The position numbers and the translations under genes are program-made. From NCBI GenBank assembly GCA_002431805.1, contig DJEE01000081.1, forward strand, positions 1-16,819: a stretch of 16,819 nt of DNA. The letters are read 5' to 3'. Positions within the stretch are counted from its first letter, which is position 1. Every line of letters begins with the position of its first letter. The notes under the pieces were generated by a model. It did no database searches. It was given only the letters and a program-made list of their open reading frames with translations, and was not told where the DNA came from. Below, in pieces: positions 1 through 7,041 of the stretch. The stretch comes from Eggerthellaceae bacterium UBA5906. Lineage in GTDB: Bacteria; Actinomycetota; Coriobacteriia; Coriobacteriales; Eggerthellaceae.

Positions 1-758
1 TACTGGCCCAGCGCCATGCCCTCGCGGCCCGCGCCCGGCTTGCCCGACTTCGCCTCGGCATATGCCGCGCGCAGGTTCTTCGAAATCAGCTCGATGGCCT
101 TCAAATGGAACATGTCGGATAGCTCCCACGCGCCACGGGTAGTGTAGCCCTCGATGGCGTGCGTGAGCGCATCCATGCCCGTTGCCGCCGTAAGGCCCGC
201 GGGCATGCTGGCCATCATGTCGGGGTCCACCACGGCCACATCGGGGATGTCGTTCACGTCGACGCACACGAACTTGCGCACCTTTTCGGGGTCGGTGATC
301 ACGTAGTTGATGGTCACCTCGGCCGCCGTGCCCGCCGTAGTAGGAACAGCAATAGTGAACGTGGCGTGCTTCTTCGTAGGCGCCACGCCTTCAAGCGAAA
401 CCACATCGGCGAACTCGGGATTTTCCGCGATGATGCCGATGCCCTTAGCCGTGTCCATGGCCGAGCCGCCGCCCACGGCCACAATCATGTCGGCGCCCGA
501 AGCTTTGAACGCGGCCACGCCGTCCTGCACGTTTTTAATGGTGGGGTTCGGCTTGATTTGGTCGTAGAGCTCCCACGGGATGCCGGCTTCGTCCAACTTT
601 GCCGTCACCTTGCCGGTAACACCGAATTTCACCAGGTCAGGGTCGGAGCATACAAACGCCTTCGCGAACCCGCGGCGCGAAATCTCGCCCGGAATCTCGG
701 CAATTGCGCCGGCACCGTGATACGAGATGTTGTTAAGCACGAAACGATTAACCGCCAT
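1..758 (-). CDS. fucO: Iron-containing alcohol dehydrogenase, lactaldehyde reductase (FucO)-like, 3' end outside the window
   Basis: The 252 codons seen (start at 758, C-terminus beyond base 1) match group III iron-dependent alcohol dehydrogenases and follow E. coli FucO closely from the start. Visible are the nucleotide-binding GGGS at residues 96-99, the stretch PTTAGTAAEVTINYVI at about 139-154, and GMDALTHAIEGY, in which D196 and H200 fall at the same numbers as two of the metal ligands of E. coli FucO; the remaining two ligands lie outside. The family reduces aldehydes such as lactaldehyde to diols with NADH in the cytosol. The ATG is preceded by a purine-rich AAAGGGGG about 6 nt upstream. 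The next gene upstream is over 500 nt away, so it is probably transcribed alone from its own promoter. The exact substrate is not provable from sequence; other FucO-like 1,2-propanediol or butanol dehydrogenases are possible. Confidence 0.9.
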   Translation of the reverse strand, partial: MAVNRFVLNNISYHGAGAIAEIPGEISRRGFAKAFVCSDPDLVKFGVTGKVTAKLDEAGIPWELYDQIKPNPTIKNVQDGVAAFKASGADMIVAVGGGSAMDTAKGIGIIAENPEFADVVSLEGVAPTKKHATFTIAVPTTAGTAAEVTINYVITDPEKVRKFVCVDVNDIPDVAVVDPDMMASMPAGLTAATGMDALTHAIEGYTTRGAWELSDMFHLKAIELISKNLRAAYAEAKSGKPGAGREGMALGQ

Positions 759-815
759 AGCGGAACCCCCTTTGCGTTGGCAAGCCCGGCGCGCCCCTCG
801 CGCCGCAGCCTGTAT

Positions 816-840
816 CGTTACAACTACCGCTAGTGTAACG
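816..840. promoter_or_regulatory. Dyad CGTTACA-N11-TGTAACG upstream of the alcohol dehydrogenase
   Basis: A perfect 7-bp inverted repeat (816-822 and 834-840) lies about 60-80 nt upstream of the dehydrogenase start. On the minus strand it overlaps a poor promoter-like pair (TTACAC, 16 nt, GATACA). Position and symmetry suggest a repressor or activator operator for the dehydrogenase. The rest of 841-1039 shows no gene and no further structure that I can support. Confidence 0.35.
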
Positions 841-1039
841 CCGTCCGCGCACCACTCGCCGGAGAAATTGCACCGCTCAAGGCAACATTTGAGCAACAAG
901 CGCCGCACGACGAACCCGAAACAGCGCGCTCCCGCCGCAACTCCTGCGCCCGGAGCACCATCTCACGCCGCCGAGAGGGGCGGCGCAACGGCACCACGCC
1001 CCAACCCAGATAGCGCACGGCCCTACCCCAACCCGAAAG

Positions 1040-1171
1040 AGTCGATACGTTTGGATTTTAATGCGGCTCGTCTCAGTAGCCGGCAAAAACCGCCAGCGTT
1101 TCCCCAGGTCACAAACAGGGTAACTAGAGCCCTTCCAAAAGGAAACGCATTAAAATCCAAACGTATCGACT
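1040..1171. repeat. 26-bp inverted-repeat element, copy 1
   Basis: Two perfect 26-nt arms (1040-1065 and 1146-1171) face each other across 80 nt. The arm contains the 20-nt core CGATACGTTTGGATTTTAAT. Inside, at 1097-1113, is the block CGTTTCCCCAGGTCACA. The same arms and the same block at the same offset recur in the copy at 7042-7180. No open frame of interest lies inside. The AT-rich arms stand out from the GC-rich surroundings. It could be a miniature transposable element, a structured non-coding element, or a terminator (the right arm is followed by TTTTTT on the plus strand). Confidence 0.85.
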
Positions 1172-1190
1172 TTTTTGCTCGCAAGGCGCA

Positions 1191-1223
1191 GCGCGGCCCC
1201 GCCGAAATGCGACGGGGCCGCGC
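1191..1223 (-). terminator. GC-rich hairpin downstream of the cytochrome gene
   Basis: An 11-bp perfect stem (GCGCGGCCCCG at 1191-1201 with its complement at 1213-1223) encloses an 11-nt loop. It starts 63 nt past the stop of the cytochrome gene on the minus strand, where a transcription end is expected. There is no T-run directly after it, so it is either a non-canonical terminator, as is common in high-GC actinobacteria, or an mRNA 3'-stabilising hairpin. Confidence 0.5.
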
Positions 1224-1285
1224 GACCGGAGCGGCAGCACCACTCAAACCGGGAGGCGGCACGCCAGGCGCGCTGCCCCCGGTTG

Positions 1286-2050
1286 CTATTCGCTTACGGC
1301 CACAGGCTCGAGGGCCTCGGCCTCTTTGTAGCTGACCCAGCCATCAGGGATGGTGGCGTCGCTGTGGCACTTGCTGCAGTACACAGTGGATGCGCGGTGC
1401 GCCTTGTGGCACTCGTTGCAGTCGACCTCGCCGTGTTGTTGCACGTGGGGGTTGCGCTTCATGTAGCTGGTGGCCTCCACCAAATCATCGCGCGTCATGA
1501 CCGACCCATCGCTGTTCACGTGGCAGCCCGAATTCAAGCAGAACGCCTCGCTGGCGATGCCGCGCGCGGCCGTCAGGTCCGACAGCGTCTTCTCCTCAGG
1601 CACAAAGCGCTCGTCAGTGGTTTGCACCACGCTGTAGCTGCCGGTCAGCCAGCCGATGCCCTCGGTGACCTGCTCGGACAGCTGCGGCACATGGCAGCCC
1701 ACGCACGTGATGCCCTCTTGCGCATGCACCGGCGCCAGCATGCCCGACGCATCGGCCACGGTGTTGCCCCACTTGTCGGTGGCCTCCTCGCCCGGCGTGG
1801 ACTCGTACGTGGCCAGGTAGCCGTCCATGGGCGTATGGCAGATGGCGTTGCAGAAGCTGGGCTGGTCGTGCCACACCATGAAGCCCGCTCCGGCCGCCAC
1901 CAACACCACGGCCACCACGCCGATGATCACCGGCGCTTTGCGGCGCCCACGTTTGGGCGCAGGGGTCGCGCCAGTCGCGGCGCCATTAGCAGTCGCTGCG
2001 GCCCGTTCATCTGCGGAAACACCTTCCGCAACCTTGTTCTTCTCCGTCAT
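1286..2050 (-). CDS. Membrane-anchored multihaem c-type cytochrome (NapC/NirT/NrfH-like), partner of the flavoprotein reductase
   Basis: This 254-residue protein has a cytosolic N-terminus rich in Ala, Thr and Lys, one membrane segment at about 41-60, and an extracytoplasmic haem domain. Five haem-attachment motifs are visible: C67-x3-C71-H72, C116-x2-C119-H120, C171-x4-C176-H177, C211-x2-C214-H215 and C225-x2-C228-H229. The first and third have longer spacing than the usual CxxCH. Proteins of this type take electrons from menaquinol and pass them to an exported reductase. It starts 9 nt after the flavoprotein stop, with a strong ribosome site (AGGAGGT) overlapping that stop codon, so the two are co-translated. 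The arrangement parallels the Cgr1/Cgr2 pair of Eggerthella lenta. It is shorter than four- or five-haem NapC proteins with a second domain but complete in itself. Confidence 0.88.
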   Translation of the reverse strand: MTEKNKVAEGVSADERAAATANGAATGATPAPKRGRRKAPVIIGVVAVVLVAAGAGFMVWHDQPSFCNAICHTPMDGYLATYESTPGEEATDKWGNTVADASGMLAPVHAQEGITCVGCHVPQLSEQVTEGIGWLTGSYSVVQTTDERFVPEEKTLSDLTAARGIASEAFCLNSGCHVNSDGSVMTRDDLVEATSYMKRNPHVQQHGEVDCNECHKAHRASTVYCSKCHSDATIPDGWVSYKEAEALEPVAVSE

Positions 2051-2059
2051 GGCAACCTC

Positions 2060-3844
2060 CTACTTGCCCGCGGCGGCGTTCTCGCCGGCAATCTTGCCGA
2101 ACACCATGCACATGCCAGCGGACAGGCCTTTGAGCGAGATGGGGTACTGCACGTTGAAGCGCCCGCCCTGCGGCGCGCCGGCCGCGTACAAGCCGGGGAT
2201 CACCTCGCGCTCGGTGCTGTACACGTGGCAATCGCTGTCCGACTCAAGGCCGCCTAAGTTGGCAAGCGTAAGCGCCACGCCGCACTCCGCCGCGTAGAAC
2301 GGCCCGTTTTCCAGCGCAAACAGGCGCTGGCTAGACTTGCCGAAATCCTCGTCGGAGCCGGCCTTTGCCAGCTGGTTATAGCGCTCGATAGACGCCTTGG
2401 CCGTCTCAACGTCCATGCCGTCGATCTTGGCCAGCAGCTCGTCGATAGTGTCGGCCTTCACGCAGCGGCCCTCGGCCACGGCGGCCTCGATGTCGGCGGG
2501 GCAGCGCACGTTGATTTTCAGGCCCGACGGCGTCCAATCCGGCAGCGCCTCGTCCTTGTAGATGCACGCGATGCCATGGGCAGCCGGGAAGTATTTCAGC
2601 TGCTCAGGCCAGGAGCTGTCGAAGAACTGGTACGCTTTGCGCTGCGGCTGCAGCTCCACCTGGTTCTCCAGCTGCTGGCCGGGCACATCCTCGTTCATGA
2701 AGCGCTTGCCGTGCAGGTTCAGCCATAGAAAGCCATTATTACCGATGACGCCGCGGCCATCCGACCCGGCGCCACCGCCCATGTGGTGAATCATCGGCGC
2801 GTGCCACTGTTCAACCGCCGCACCGGCCCACACGCCCATCTTGTGGCCGTCGCCCACGTTGGTGTAGTTGCCCTGCGCGTCCAGGTCAAGCGAAAGAATC
2901 TGGTTGCCGTTCTCCACGCACGCCGGCGCGAAGTACTTCATCATGTCCTCGTTGGCCAGGTAATCGCCCGTGGTCAAGATGACGCTTTTCGCGTTGATGC
3001 GCAGGTACTTGTTCGCGCTGGTGTCCTGCGCGTAGATGCCGGTGACGCTGCCGTCGTCGGCGCAGATAGGCTTCACGCCGCGCGTGTTGTAGCGCACCTG
3101 CGCGCCGGCCTCCTCGGCGCGCGCCAGGTTGTCGGCCATGGCGGTTGCCAGGCTGGAAAAGCCCACTGACGTGGGGTAACACGGCATGTCTTCCTTCGTG
3201 TAGTCGTACGTTTCCAGCATGGGGTAGAAGTACGGGTACAGGTAGTGCGCGCGGTTGGCCTCGGGCACCTCCTCGTACGTTTCCGAAGCGATGTACATGT
3301 TCGGGCAGCCCTTCACGAACCAGTCGAACGCACGTCCCGACTCGTCGCAATAACGACTGATAATGCCGAAGTTGGAGTGGTGGCTGCCTTCCTCCATATG
3401 CATGTTCACCACCATGTGCTTGTCAAGGAAGCCGTCGCCGCGGCCCCACTTGGCCATGGTCTCGCCGCCCAGGATGGCCATGTCGCTGGCCACACTGTTG
3501 ATCTGGGCCGATGCCTCAATGGCAATGACTTTCGCGCCCGCTTCGGCAGCCGCGCGGCATGCCGGAACGCCCGCGCAGCCCAGGCCCACCACCACAACGT
3601 CGGCTTCAAGCGTCTCGGCAACGTCGCTGTCAGAAATGCTCGGCGCCTCGCCCAGCCACGGCATAGTGCCCGTGCCGTCAAAGTCCATGGTCTGGCCGTT
3701 TGCCGAACCGGCTGCTCCCGCAGCCCCACCGGCAACGCCCACCACCTTCGGCGCGCAGCCCGTCAGGCCCGCGCCGGCCAGCGCGGCGCTGATGGCGGCG
3801 GCACCCGTCAGGAAGCCGCGACGGCTGATTCCCTGATTGCTCAT
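2060..3844 (-). CDS. Tat-exported FAD-dependent reductase (fumarate reductase/Cgr2-like flavoprotein)
   Basis: The start at 3844 gives 594 residues and is chosen because GGAGG sits 5-6 nt upstream and the N-terminus is then a complete Tat signal (S-R-R-G-F-L at 7-12, hydrophobic stretch, lipobox LTGC with Cys30). The mature protein is expected to be an extracytoplasmic lipoprotein. The FAD fold begins at VVVVGLGCAGVPA with GxGxxG at 87-92; the C-terminal GLYAAGAPQGGRF...FGKIAGENAA closes the FAD_binding_2 domain. The family reduces C=C bonds using electrons from an associated cytochrome. The C-terminus does not show the HGxNRLGGN motif of true fumarate reductases, having GGRFNVQYPISLKGLSAG instead, so a different organic acceptor (steroid, phenylpropanoid, drug or other dietary compound) is more likely. 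The substrate cannot be read from sequence. It forms an operon with the cytochrome and lies downstream of a TetR gene. Confidence 0.88.
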   Translation of the reverse strand: MSNQGISRRGFLTGAAAISAALAGAGLTGCAPKVVGVAGGAAGAAGSANGQTMDFDGTGTMPWLGEAPSISDSDVAETLEADVVVVGLGCAGVPACRAAAEAGAKVIAIEASAQINSVASDMAILGGETMAKWGRGDGFLDKHMVVNMHMEEGSHHSNFGIISRYCDESGRAFDWFVKGCPNMYIASETYEEVPEANRAHYLYPYFYPMLETYDYTKEDMPCYPTSVGFSSLATAMADNLARAEEAGAQVRYNTRGVKPICADDGSVTGIYAQDTSANKYLRINAKSVILTTGDYLANEDMMKYFAPACVENGNQILSLDLDAQGNYTNVGDGHKMGVWAGAAVEQWHAPMIHHMGGGAGSDGRGVIGNNGFLWLNLHGKRFMNEDVPGQQLENQVELQPQRKAYQFFDSSWPEQLKYFPAAHGIACIYKDEALPDWTPSGLKINVRCPADIEAAVAEGRCVKADTIDELLAKIDGMDVETAKASIERYNQLAKAGSDEDFGKSSQRLFALENGPFYAAECGVALTLANLGGLESDSDCHVYSTEREVIPGLYAAGAPQGGRFNVQYPISLKGLSAGMCMVFGKIAGENAAAGK

Positions 3845-3976
3845 GTTTTCCTCCCGTGTTCGCATGTCGCCGGCCCTCACGGTGCGACGCGTCCGCGCGC
3901 CCGACACCGTCCCTTGCGGGACCCCGACGTTCCAACGTGCGCCGGACCGCGTGTGCGAGTCCGGCTTCTGGGGAGA

Positions 3977-4005
3977 AGTATAGGAAGCCTGCCAGCGGCC
4001 GGTAA
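3977..4005 (-). promoter_or_regulatory. Probable sigma70-type promoter of the reductase-cytochrome operon
   Basis: Read on the minus strand: TTACCG (4005-4000), a 17-nt spacer, then TATACT (3982-3977). This predicts a start near 3970 and a leader of roughly 125 nt before the reductase. No gene is visible in the rest of 3845-4219. Confidence 0.5.
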
Positions 4006-4017
4006 TTGACCGCAAGC
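3995..4017. promoter_or_regulatory. Candidate operator over the -35 of the reductase promoter
   Basis: The palindrome CGGT-AATTG-ACCG (4000-4012) extends to GC at both ends (GCnnnCGGT-N5-ACCGnnnGC). It covers the -35 hexamer, a position where a repressor would block transcription. A related sequence (GCGGC-CAATT-GCCGC) sits at the promoter of the neighbouring TetR gene. Binding by that TetR is inference; the half-site spacing of the two is not identical. Confidence 0.3.
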
Positions 4018-4219
4018 GGCTTTCGTCCAACCAAAACTTGACTATTTGAGTGGAAAGTAAAGTGCAAAGCGCGCAGAAACATGCTTAGGGGGTTGCTCTT
4101 GGCGGCTTTCCGAATCGAGAGAAAGCGAAAGCAAGGGATGCATGGCAAGACAGCGCCTGGCACGTTGCCCCGGTTTCGCCCTTCCGAACAGCCGCCCGAC
4201 GGACATTCGCCAGGTTCAA

Positions 4220-4750
4220 CTATTTGAAGAACCTCTCTGCGCCCACCGGGATGCACTGGCACACAAGCTCCACCAGCTTTTCATCGGAGAAATTCATGCC
4301 CTCGTCGAACCAGTGCCGCGTACAGCCCGCGCAGCCCTTCGAGAAAAAGTCCAGGTAAAAGCTCACGTCTCCCCCGTCGGCCACGCCGAAGGTGCGCACG
4401 CGGCGCCCGAACGCATCACGCAGCGCGCGGTGCATCACGCGATACAAGCCGTTCACGTCCTGCGAGGTGAACGCGTTGCGCAGGAAGGTTTTGCGCTCAT
4501 GGCACAGCCGCAGAAACGCTAGGTAGCACTGGTCGAACGGCGCCAGCGTGCCCATGCTGCAGAACGGGTCGGCGAACATGTCGCGGAAACAGTACTCCAT
4601 CAGGTGATACTTGTCGGCGAAATGGTGGTAGAACGTCTGCTTGCTCACGCCGGCTGCGGCGGCGATTTCCGACACGCGCACCTGGTCAAGAGGCTTGCGC
4701 TCCATCAGCTGCTCAAGGGCATCCGCCAACCGCCGCTTCGAATCCGCCAT
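4220..4750 (-). CDS. TetR/AcrR-family transcriptional regulator
   Basis: The start at 4750 gives 176 residues, a normal size for the family, with an AAAGGGG ribosome site just upstream; longer in-frame versions would add a low-complexity N-terminus unlike TetR proteins. The helix-turn-helix lies at about 24-46 (VRVSEIAAAAGVSKQTFYHHFADKYHL), the classic TetR signature. The C-terminal ligand domain (YLDFFSKGCAGCTRHWFDEGMN) resembles the DhaS-type TetR_C group. It lies 375 nt upstream of the reductase gene on the same strand and most likely controls the reductase-cytochrome operon in response to its substrate, as well as itself. Five cysteines (in FC, GCAGC and VCQC contexts) are notable for a 176-aa regulator, but no redox role can be claimed. 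Confidence 0.88.
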   Translation of the reverse strand: MADSKRRLADALEQLMERKPLDQVRVSEIAAAAGVSKQTFYHHFADKYHLMEYCFRDMFADPFCSMGTLAPFDQCYLAFLRLCHERKTFLRNAFTSQDVNGLYRVMHRALRDAFGRRVRTFGVADGGDVSFYLDFFSKGCAGCTRHWFDEGMNFSDEKLVELVCQCIPVGAERFFK

Positions 4751-4814
4751 CGCAAACCCCTTTCGCCGCGCCGCAGCGCCCGCGCTCGTTCGCATGCAGC
4801 CGCGCCCCATGGCA

Positions 4815-4837
4815 GCGGCCAATTGCCGCACAGTGTA
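4815..4837 (-). promoter_or_regulatory. TetR gene promoter -10 with adjacent palindrome
   Basis: On the minus strand a TACACT -10 (4837-4832) is followed by a perfect 5-bp inverted repeat GCGGC-CAATT-GCCGC (4815-4829) that would cover the transcription start, a typical autoregulatory operator position. The -35 is not recognisable. Nothing else is seen between 4838 and 5047. Confidence 0.35.
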
Positions 4838-5047
4838 GCACGCCCGCGCACCGCACAGCCGAAGCGTAACAAAACGCGCGGCTCGCAGCCCGCGACCACG
4901 AGGCAGCGAACGGGACCGGGCGCCGCCGCACGCGCTTGCATATTGCCGAAAGCAAAAGCCAGCCCACCTGCTCGCTGTTCCCGTGTTACAAGTAACCACG
5001 TCTTGCAAACCTAAGTCCCAATTCGGTAATTCTTCAGGGTCGAACTC

Positions 5048-5634
5048 ATGATTTCACCAGCCAGCAAAAATCGCGCAATCGCAGGGGGGGCAAGGTCTGC
5101 AACCTTGTTATCTACTTCTGCGTGTTTTCCTTTATGGGCCACTGGCTGGAGGCAGCGTATTGCCTGCTTATCAAGTGGGGCATGCTGCCGGGGGTACACG
5201 ACCTCGCCTCGGGCATTTGGCGCGACTGGCTGTTCCCCTTTTTGCGTGTACGGCGTAGGAGCAGTGACATGCGCGGCCGTGCTGAGCCCGGCAAAACGCT
5301 GCTTCAACGGCACATCGGCACGCCCGGCGTGGCACTGGCGCTCAGTTTCACGCTAAACGGTTGCGCATGCTGCCTCATCGAACTGTGCATGGGCCTTGCG
5401 CTCAACCAGCCGCTGCCTGATGGCAGCATGCCGCTGTGGGATTATCGCAGCATGTTCTGCAACTTCATGGGGCAAATCTGCCTGCAAAACGGCATTGCGT
5501 TCGGCGTGGCGACAACGCTTATGACCTGGGTTTTACTCCCGCTCGCAGACCGTTTGCTGGCAAAGGCGGGCAACGCACCCACCACCGTCATCTGCGCATT
5601 CGCGTTTACCGCGCTTGCAGGCATGCTGGTATGA
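5048..5634 (+). pseudogene. Frameshifted membrane protein of the putative ABC-transporter type IV (CmpB-like, PF06541) family
   Basis: Read in one frame the longest piece (5122-5634) has a nonsensical Arg-rich stretch, but stitching frames restores a coherent membrane protein. ATG 5048 to the 7-G run at 5084-5090 is in frame 2; dropping one G leads into VCNLVIYFCVFSFMGHWLEAAYC. At the five-T run 5239-5243 dropping one T gives WLFPF-CVYGVGAVTCAAVLSPAKR, the conserved part of the family, in place of LRVRRRSSDM. Adding one base near 5308 gives FN-RHIGTPGVALALSF and then continuous sequence to the stop. Several hydrophobic segments are present. The three indels, two in homopolymers, mean decay, sequencing error or, for the G-run, slippage. 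No functional role is assigned for the family beyond probable membrane transport. It may be free-standing; neighbours give no clue. Confidence 0.65.
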
Positions 5635-5646
5635 ACGAGACAATGT

Positions 5647-5670
5647 GAGACAGTACCCGACCCCTGTCCC
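5647..5670. repeat. REP-like palindrome, copy A
   Basis: The 24-nt sequence has arms GAGACAG and CTGTCCC around TACCCGACCC. It is the same as copy B at 5828 except for one base in the left arm. Such GGGACAG...CTGTCCC palindromes occur as dispersed intergenic REP elements in many bacteria, often with IS200-like (RAYT) transposases; no transposase gene is in this window. Confidence 0.7.
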
Positions 5671-5791
5671 AGGTCAGATAACGCCGCCATAGAGAGGTTC
5701 TTCAGCCCGCTCAAGATGGAGCTCCTCCACAGCCGGGACGGAGAGGCGTGGACGCGGTGCCTTCATGGGGACGCTCGACGACTGAATCGAC

Positions 5792-5830
5792 GGGAAAATG
5801 GGGCGGGAAACGGGAATGGGACAGAATGGG
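5792..5830 (+). other. G-rich tract with G-quadruplex potential
   Basis: Six runs of at least three G (5792, 5800, 5805, 5812, 5818 and 5828) are separated by loops of 5, 1, 4, 3 and 7 nt, satisfying the usual G3-N1-7 rule on the coding strand upstream of trmO. The last two runs belong to the REP palindrome. Confidence 0.5.
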
Positions 5831-5866
5831 ACAGTACCCGACCCCTGTCCCAGTGCCCCTGTCCCA
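5828..5866. repeat. REP-like palindrome, copy B with duplicated arms
   Basis: GGGACAG-TACCCGACCC-CTGTCCC at 5828-5851 is a perfect 7-bp stem. A second GGGACAG lies just upstream (5818-5824) and a second CTGTCCC just downstream (5859-5865), so a longer nested structure can form. No gene is seen in 5635-5949 apart from these elements and the trmO promoter. Confidence 0.7.
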
Positions 5867-5936
5867 GCGCCCACCAAAATGCGGCAACCCGCCCGACCCT
5901 CATGCGCCCTCTAGCCGGCCGGATCGCCAAACGCGT

Positions 5937-5942
5937 TACAAT
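5937..5942 (+). promoter_or_regulatory. -10 element suggesting leaderless trmO transcript
   Basis: TACAAT ends 7 nt before the trmO ATG, so transcription would begin at or next to the A of the start codon. No Shine-Dalgarno-like sequence precedes that ATG, unlike most genes here. The -35 is not recognisable. Confidence 0.45.
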
Positions 5943-5949
5943 AGCGCAC

Positions 5950-6852
5950 ATGGAACCTATCGCTTACATTCGCACCGACTTGCCGCAAAAGTTCGGCATC
6001 CCTCGCAATAGCTTTTTGGCGCCGCATTTGCAAGGGCGCATTATCTTCAAGCCAGAATATGCTCTGAACAGCGCCGTTGCCGGGCTTGAGGAGTTTTCGC
6101 ACCTGTGGCTGCTCTGGCAGTTCGAGAACGGCAAGCCCGGCGGAGGTGCCAACGATATAGCGAGCGCAAACACCGGCTTTGTCACTACGCCAGTAAGCGC
6201 CAATGACGGCGCATCCGAGCGCTCTTGCGCCCCCAACGCGCCCACCGCAAGCGCAGCACGCGGTACTTTGCCCCACGTCACATCGATTAACGGGCAGCAC
6301 GCCAACGCCGCAACTCGCGCAGAAGCAAATCAAACGCACCCGGCACCTTCGTCCCACTCGCAGCCCCTTCACACCCGCCGCTGGTCGCCTACCGTGCGGC
6401 CGCCGCGGCTTGGCGGTGCGGCGCGCGTGGGCGTGTTCGCCACGCGCAGCCCGTTTCGCCCAAACCCCATCGGGTTGACGTGCGTAAAGCTCGACCGCGT
6501 AGAGCTTACCAGCGCCGGCCCCATCATCCACGTGCTAGGCGCCGACCTGCGCGACGGCACGCCCATCTTCGACATCAAGCCCTACATCCCGTTCGCCGAC
6601 TGTCACCCCGACGCCTGCGGCGGTTGGATCGAGAACGCGCCCTGGCACGAGCTTGACGTGGACTTTCCCGCGCAGCTGCAAGCCGAAGTGCCGCCCGACA
6701 AACTGCCGGGCCTCATAGAGGTGCTGCGCCAAGACCCGCGCCGCGCCGGCAGCAAGCACGAACCCACCCGCGTCTACCACCTAGCCTACGCCAGCCAAGA
6801 CATAGCCTTCATCGTAGACAACACCACCCTGCACGTAGTGTGCGTAAGCTAG
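5950..6852 (+). CDS. trmO: tRNA (N6-threonylcarbamoyladenosine37-N6)-methyltransferase TrmO
   Basis: TrmO methylates the t6A37 base next to the anticodon of certain threonine tRNAs, using S-adenosylmethionine, in the cytosol. The ATG at 5950 is chosen because MEPIAYIRTDLPQKFGIPR is the usual family N-terminus; an in-frame ATG at 5902 would add 16 unrelated residues. Conserved blocks are GLEEFSHLWLLWQF (45-58), RPPRLGG (150-156), GVFATRSPFRPNPIG (161-175), DGTPIFDIKPY (202-212) and LRQDPRR (259-265). At 300 residues it is longer than the usual ~235: about 75 residues of Ala/Ser/Thr/Asn/His-rich sequence (about 62-143) are inserted between the HLWLLWQF and WSPTVRPPRLGG blocks, which are only a few residues apart in E. 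coli TrmO. The frame is open throughout, so the protein is probably functional with a flexible loop. Confidence 0.92.
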   Translation: MEPIAYIRTDLPQKFGIPRNSFLAPHLQGRIIFKPEYALNSAVAGLEEFSHLWLLWQFENGKPGGGANDIASANTGFVTTPVSANDGASERSCAPNAPTASAARGTLPHVTSINGQHANAATRAEANQTHPAPSSHSQPLHTRRWSPTVRPPRLGGAARVGVFATRSPFRPNPIGLTCVKLDRVELTSAGPIIHVLGADLRDGTPIFDIKPYIPFADCHPDACGGWIENAPWHELDVDFPAQLQAEVPPDKLPGLIEVLRQDPRRAGSKHEPTRVYHLAYASQDIAFIVDNTTLHVVCVS

Positions 6853-7041
6853 GGCATGGCGCTAGGGCATGGCAGAGACCGGGCGACAGCTCGCCCGAGA
6901 GTAGCAAAAGCACGCGAATCTGTGTCAGCGATGCCCGTAACCGCAACGTTAAGTCGCTCCAACAACCCGCCGTCCACCGAAGCAAGCGCCGCAGCGCCGA
7001 ATCAAGACGCTAAACGCACCGCCAGCGCATCACCTTATCCA

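Noticed and set aside
727..1335. 202-aa plus-strand frame across the gap with the first inverted-repeat element
   Set aside because: It crosses the repeat, runs into the cytochrome gene antisense, has no domain, and is low-complexity Ala/Pro/Arg.
3245..4009. 254-aa plus-strand frame over the reductase gene
   Set aside because: Opposes a well-supported Tat flavoprotein; composition is that of an antisense frame.
4751..5008. Longer version of the TetR protein starting at 5008
   Set aside because: The extra 86 residues are low-complexity and cross the promoter and palindrome; the start at 4750 has a ribosome site and the normal family length.
5674..5877. Minus-strand 67-aa frame containing a plausible-looking piece RPRLSVPAVEELHLERAEEP
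   Set aside because: It covers the REP palindromes at its N-terminus and has no ribosome site. It might be a relic of an inserted gene, but nothing identifies it.
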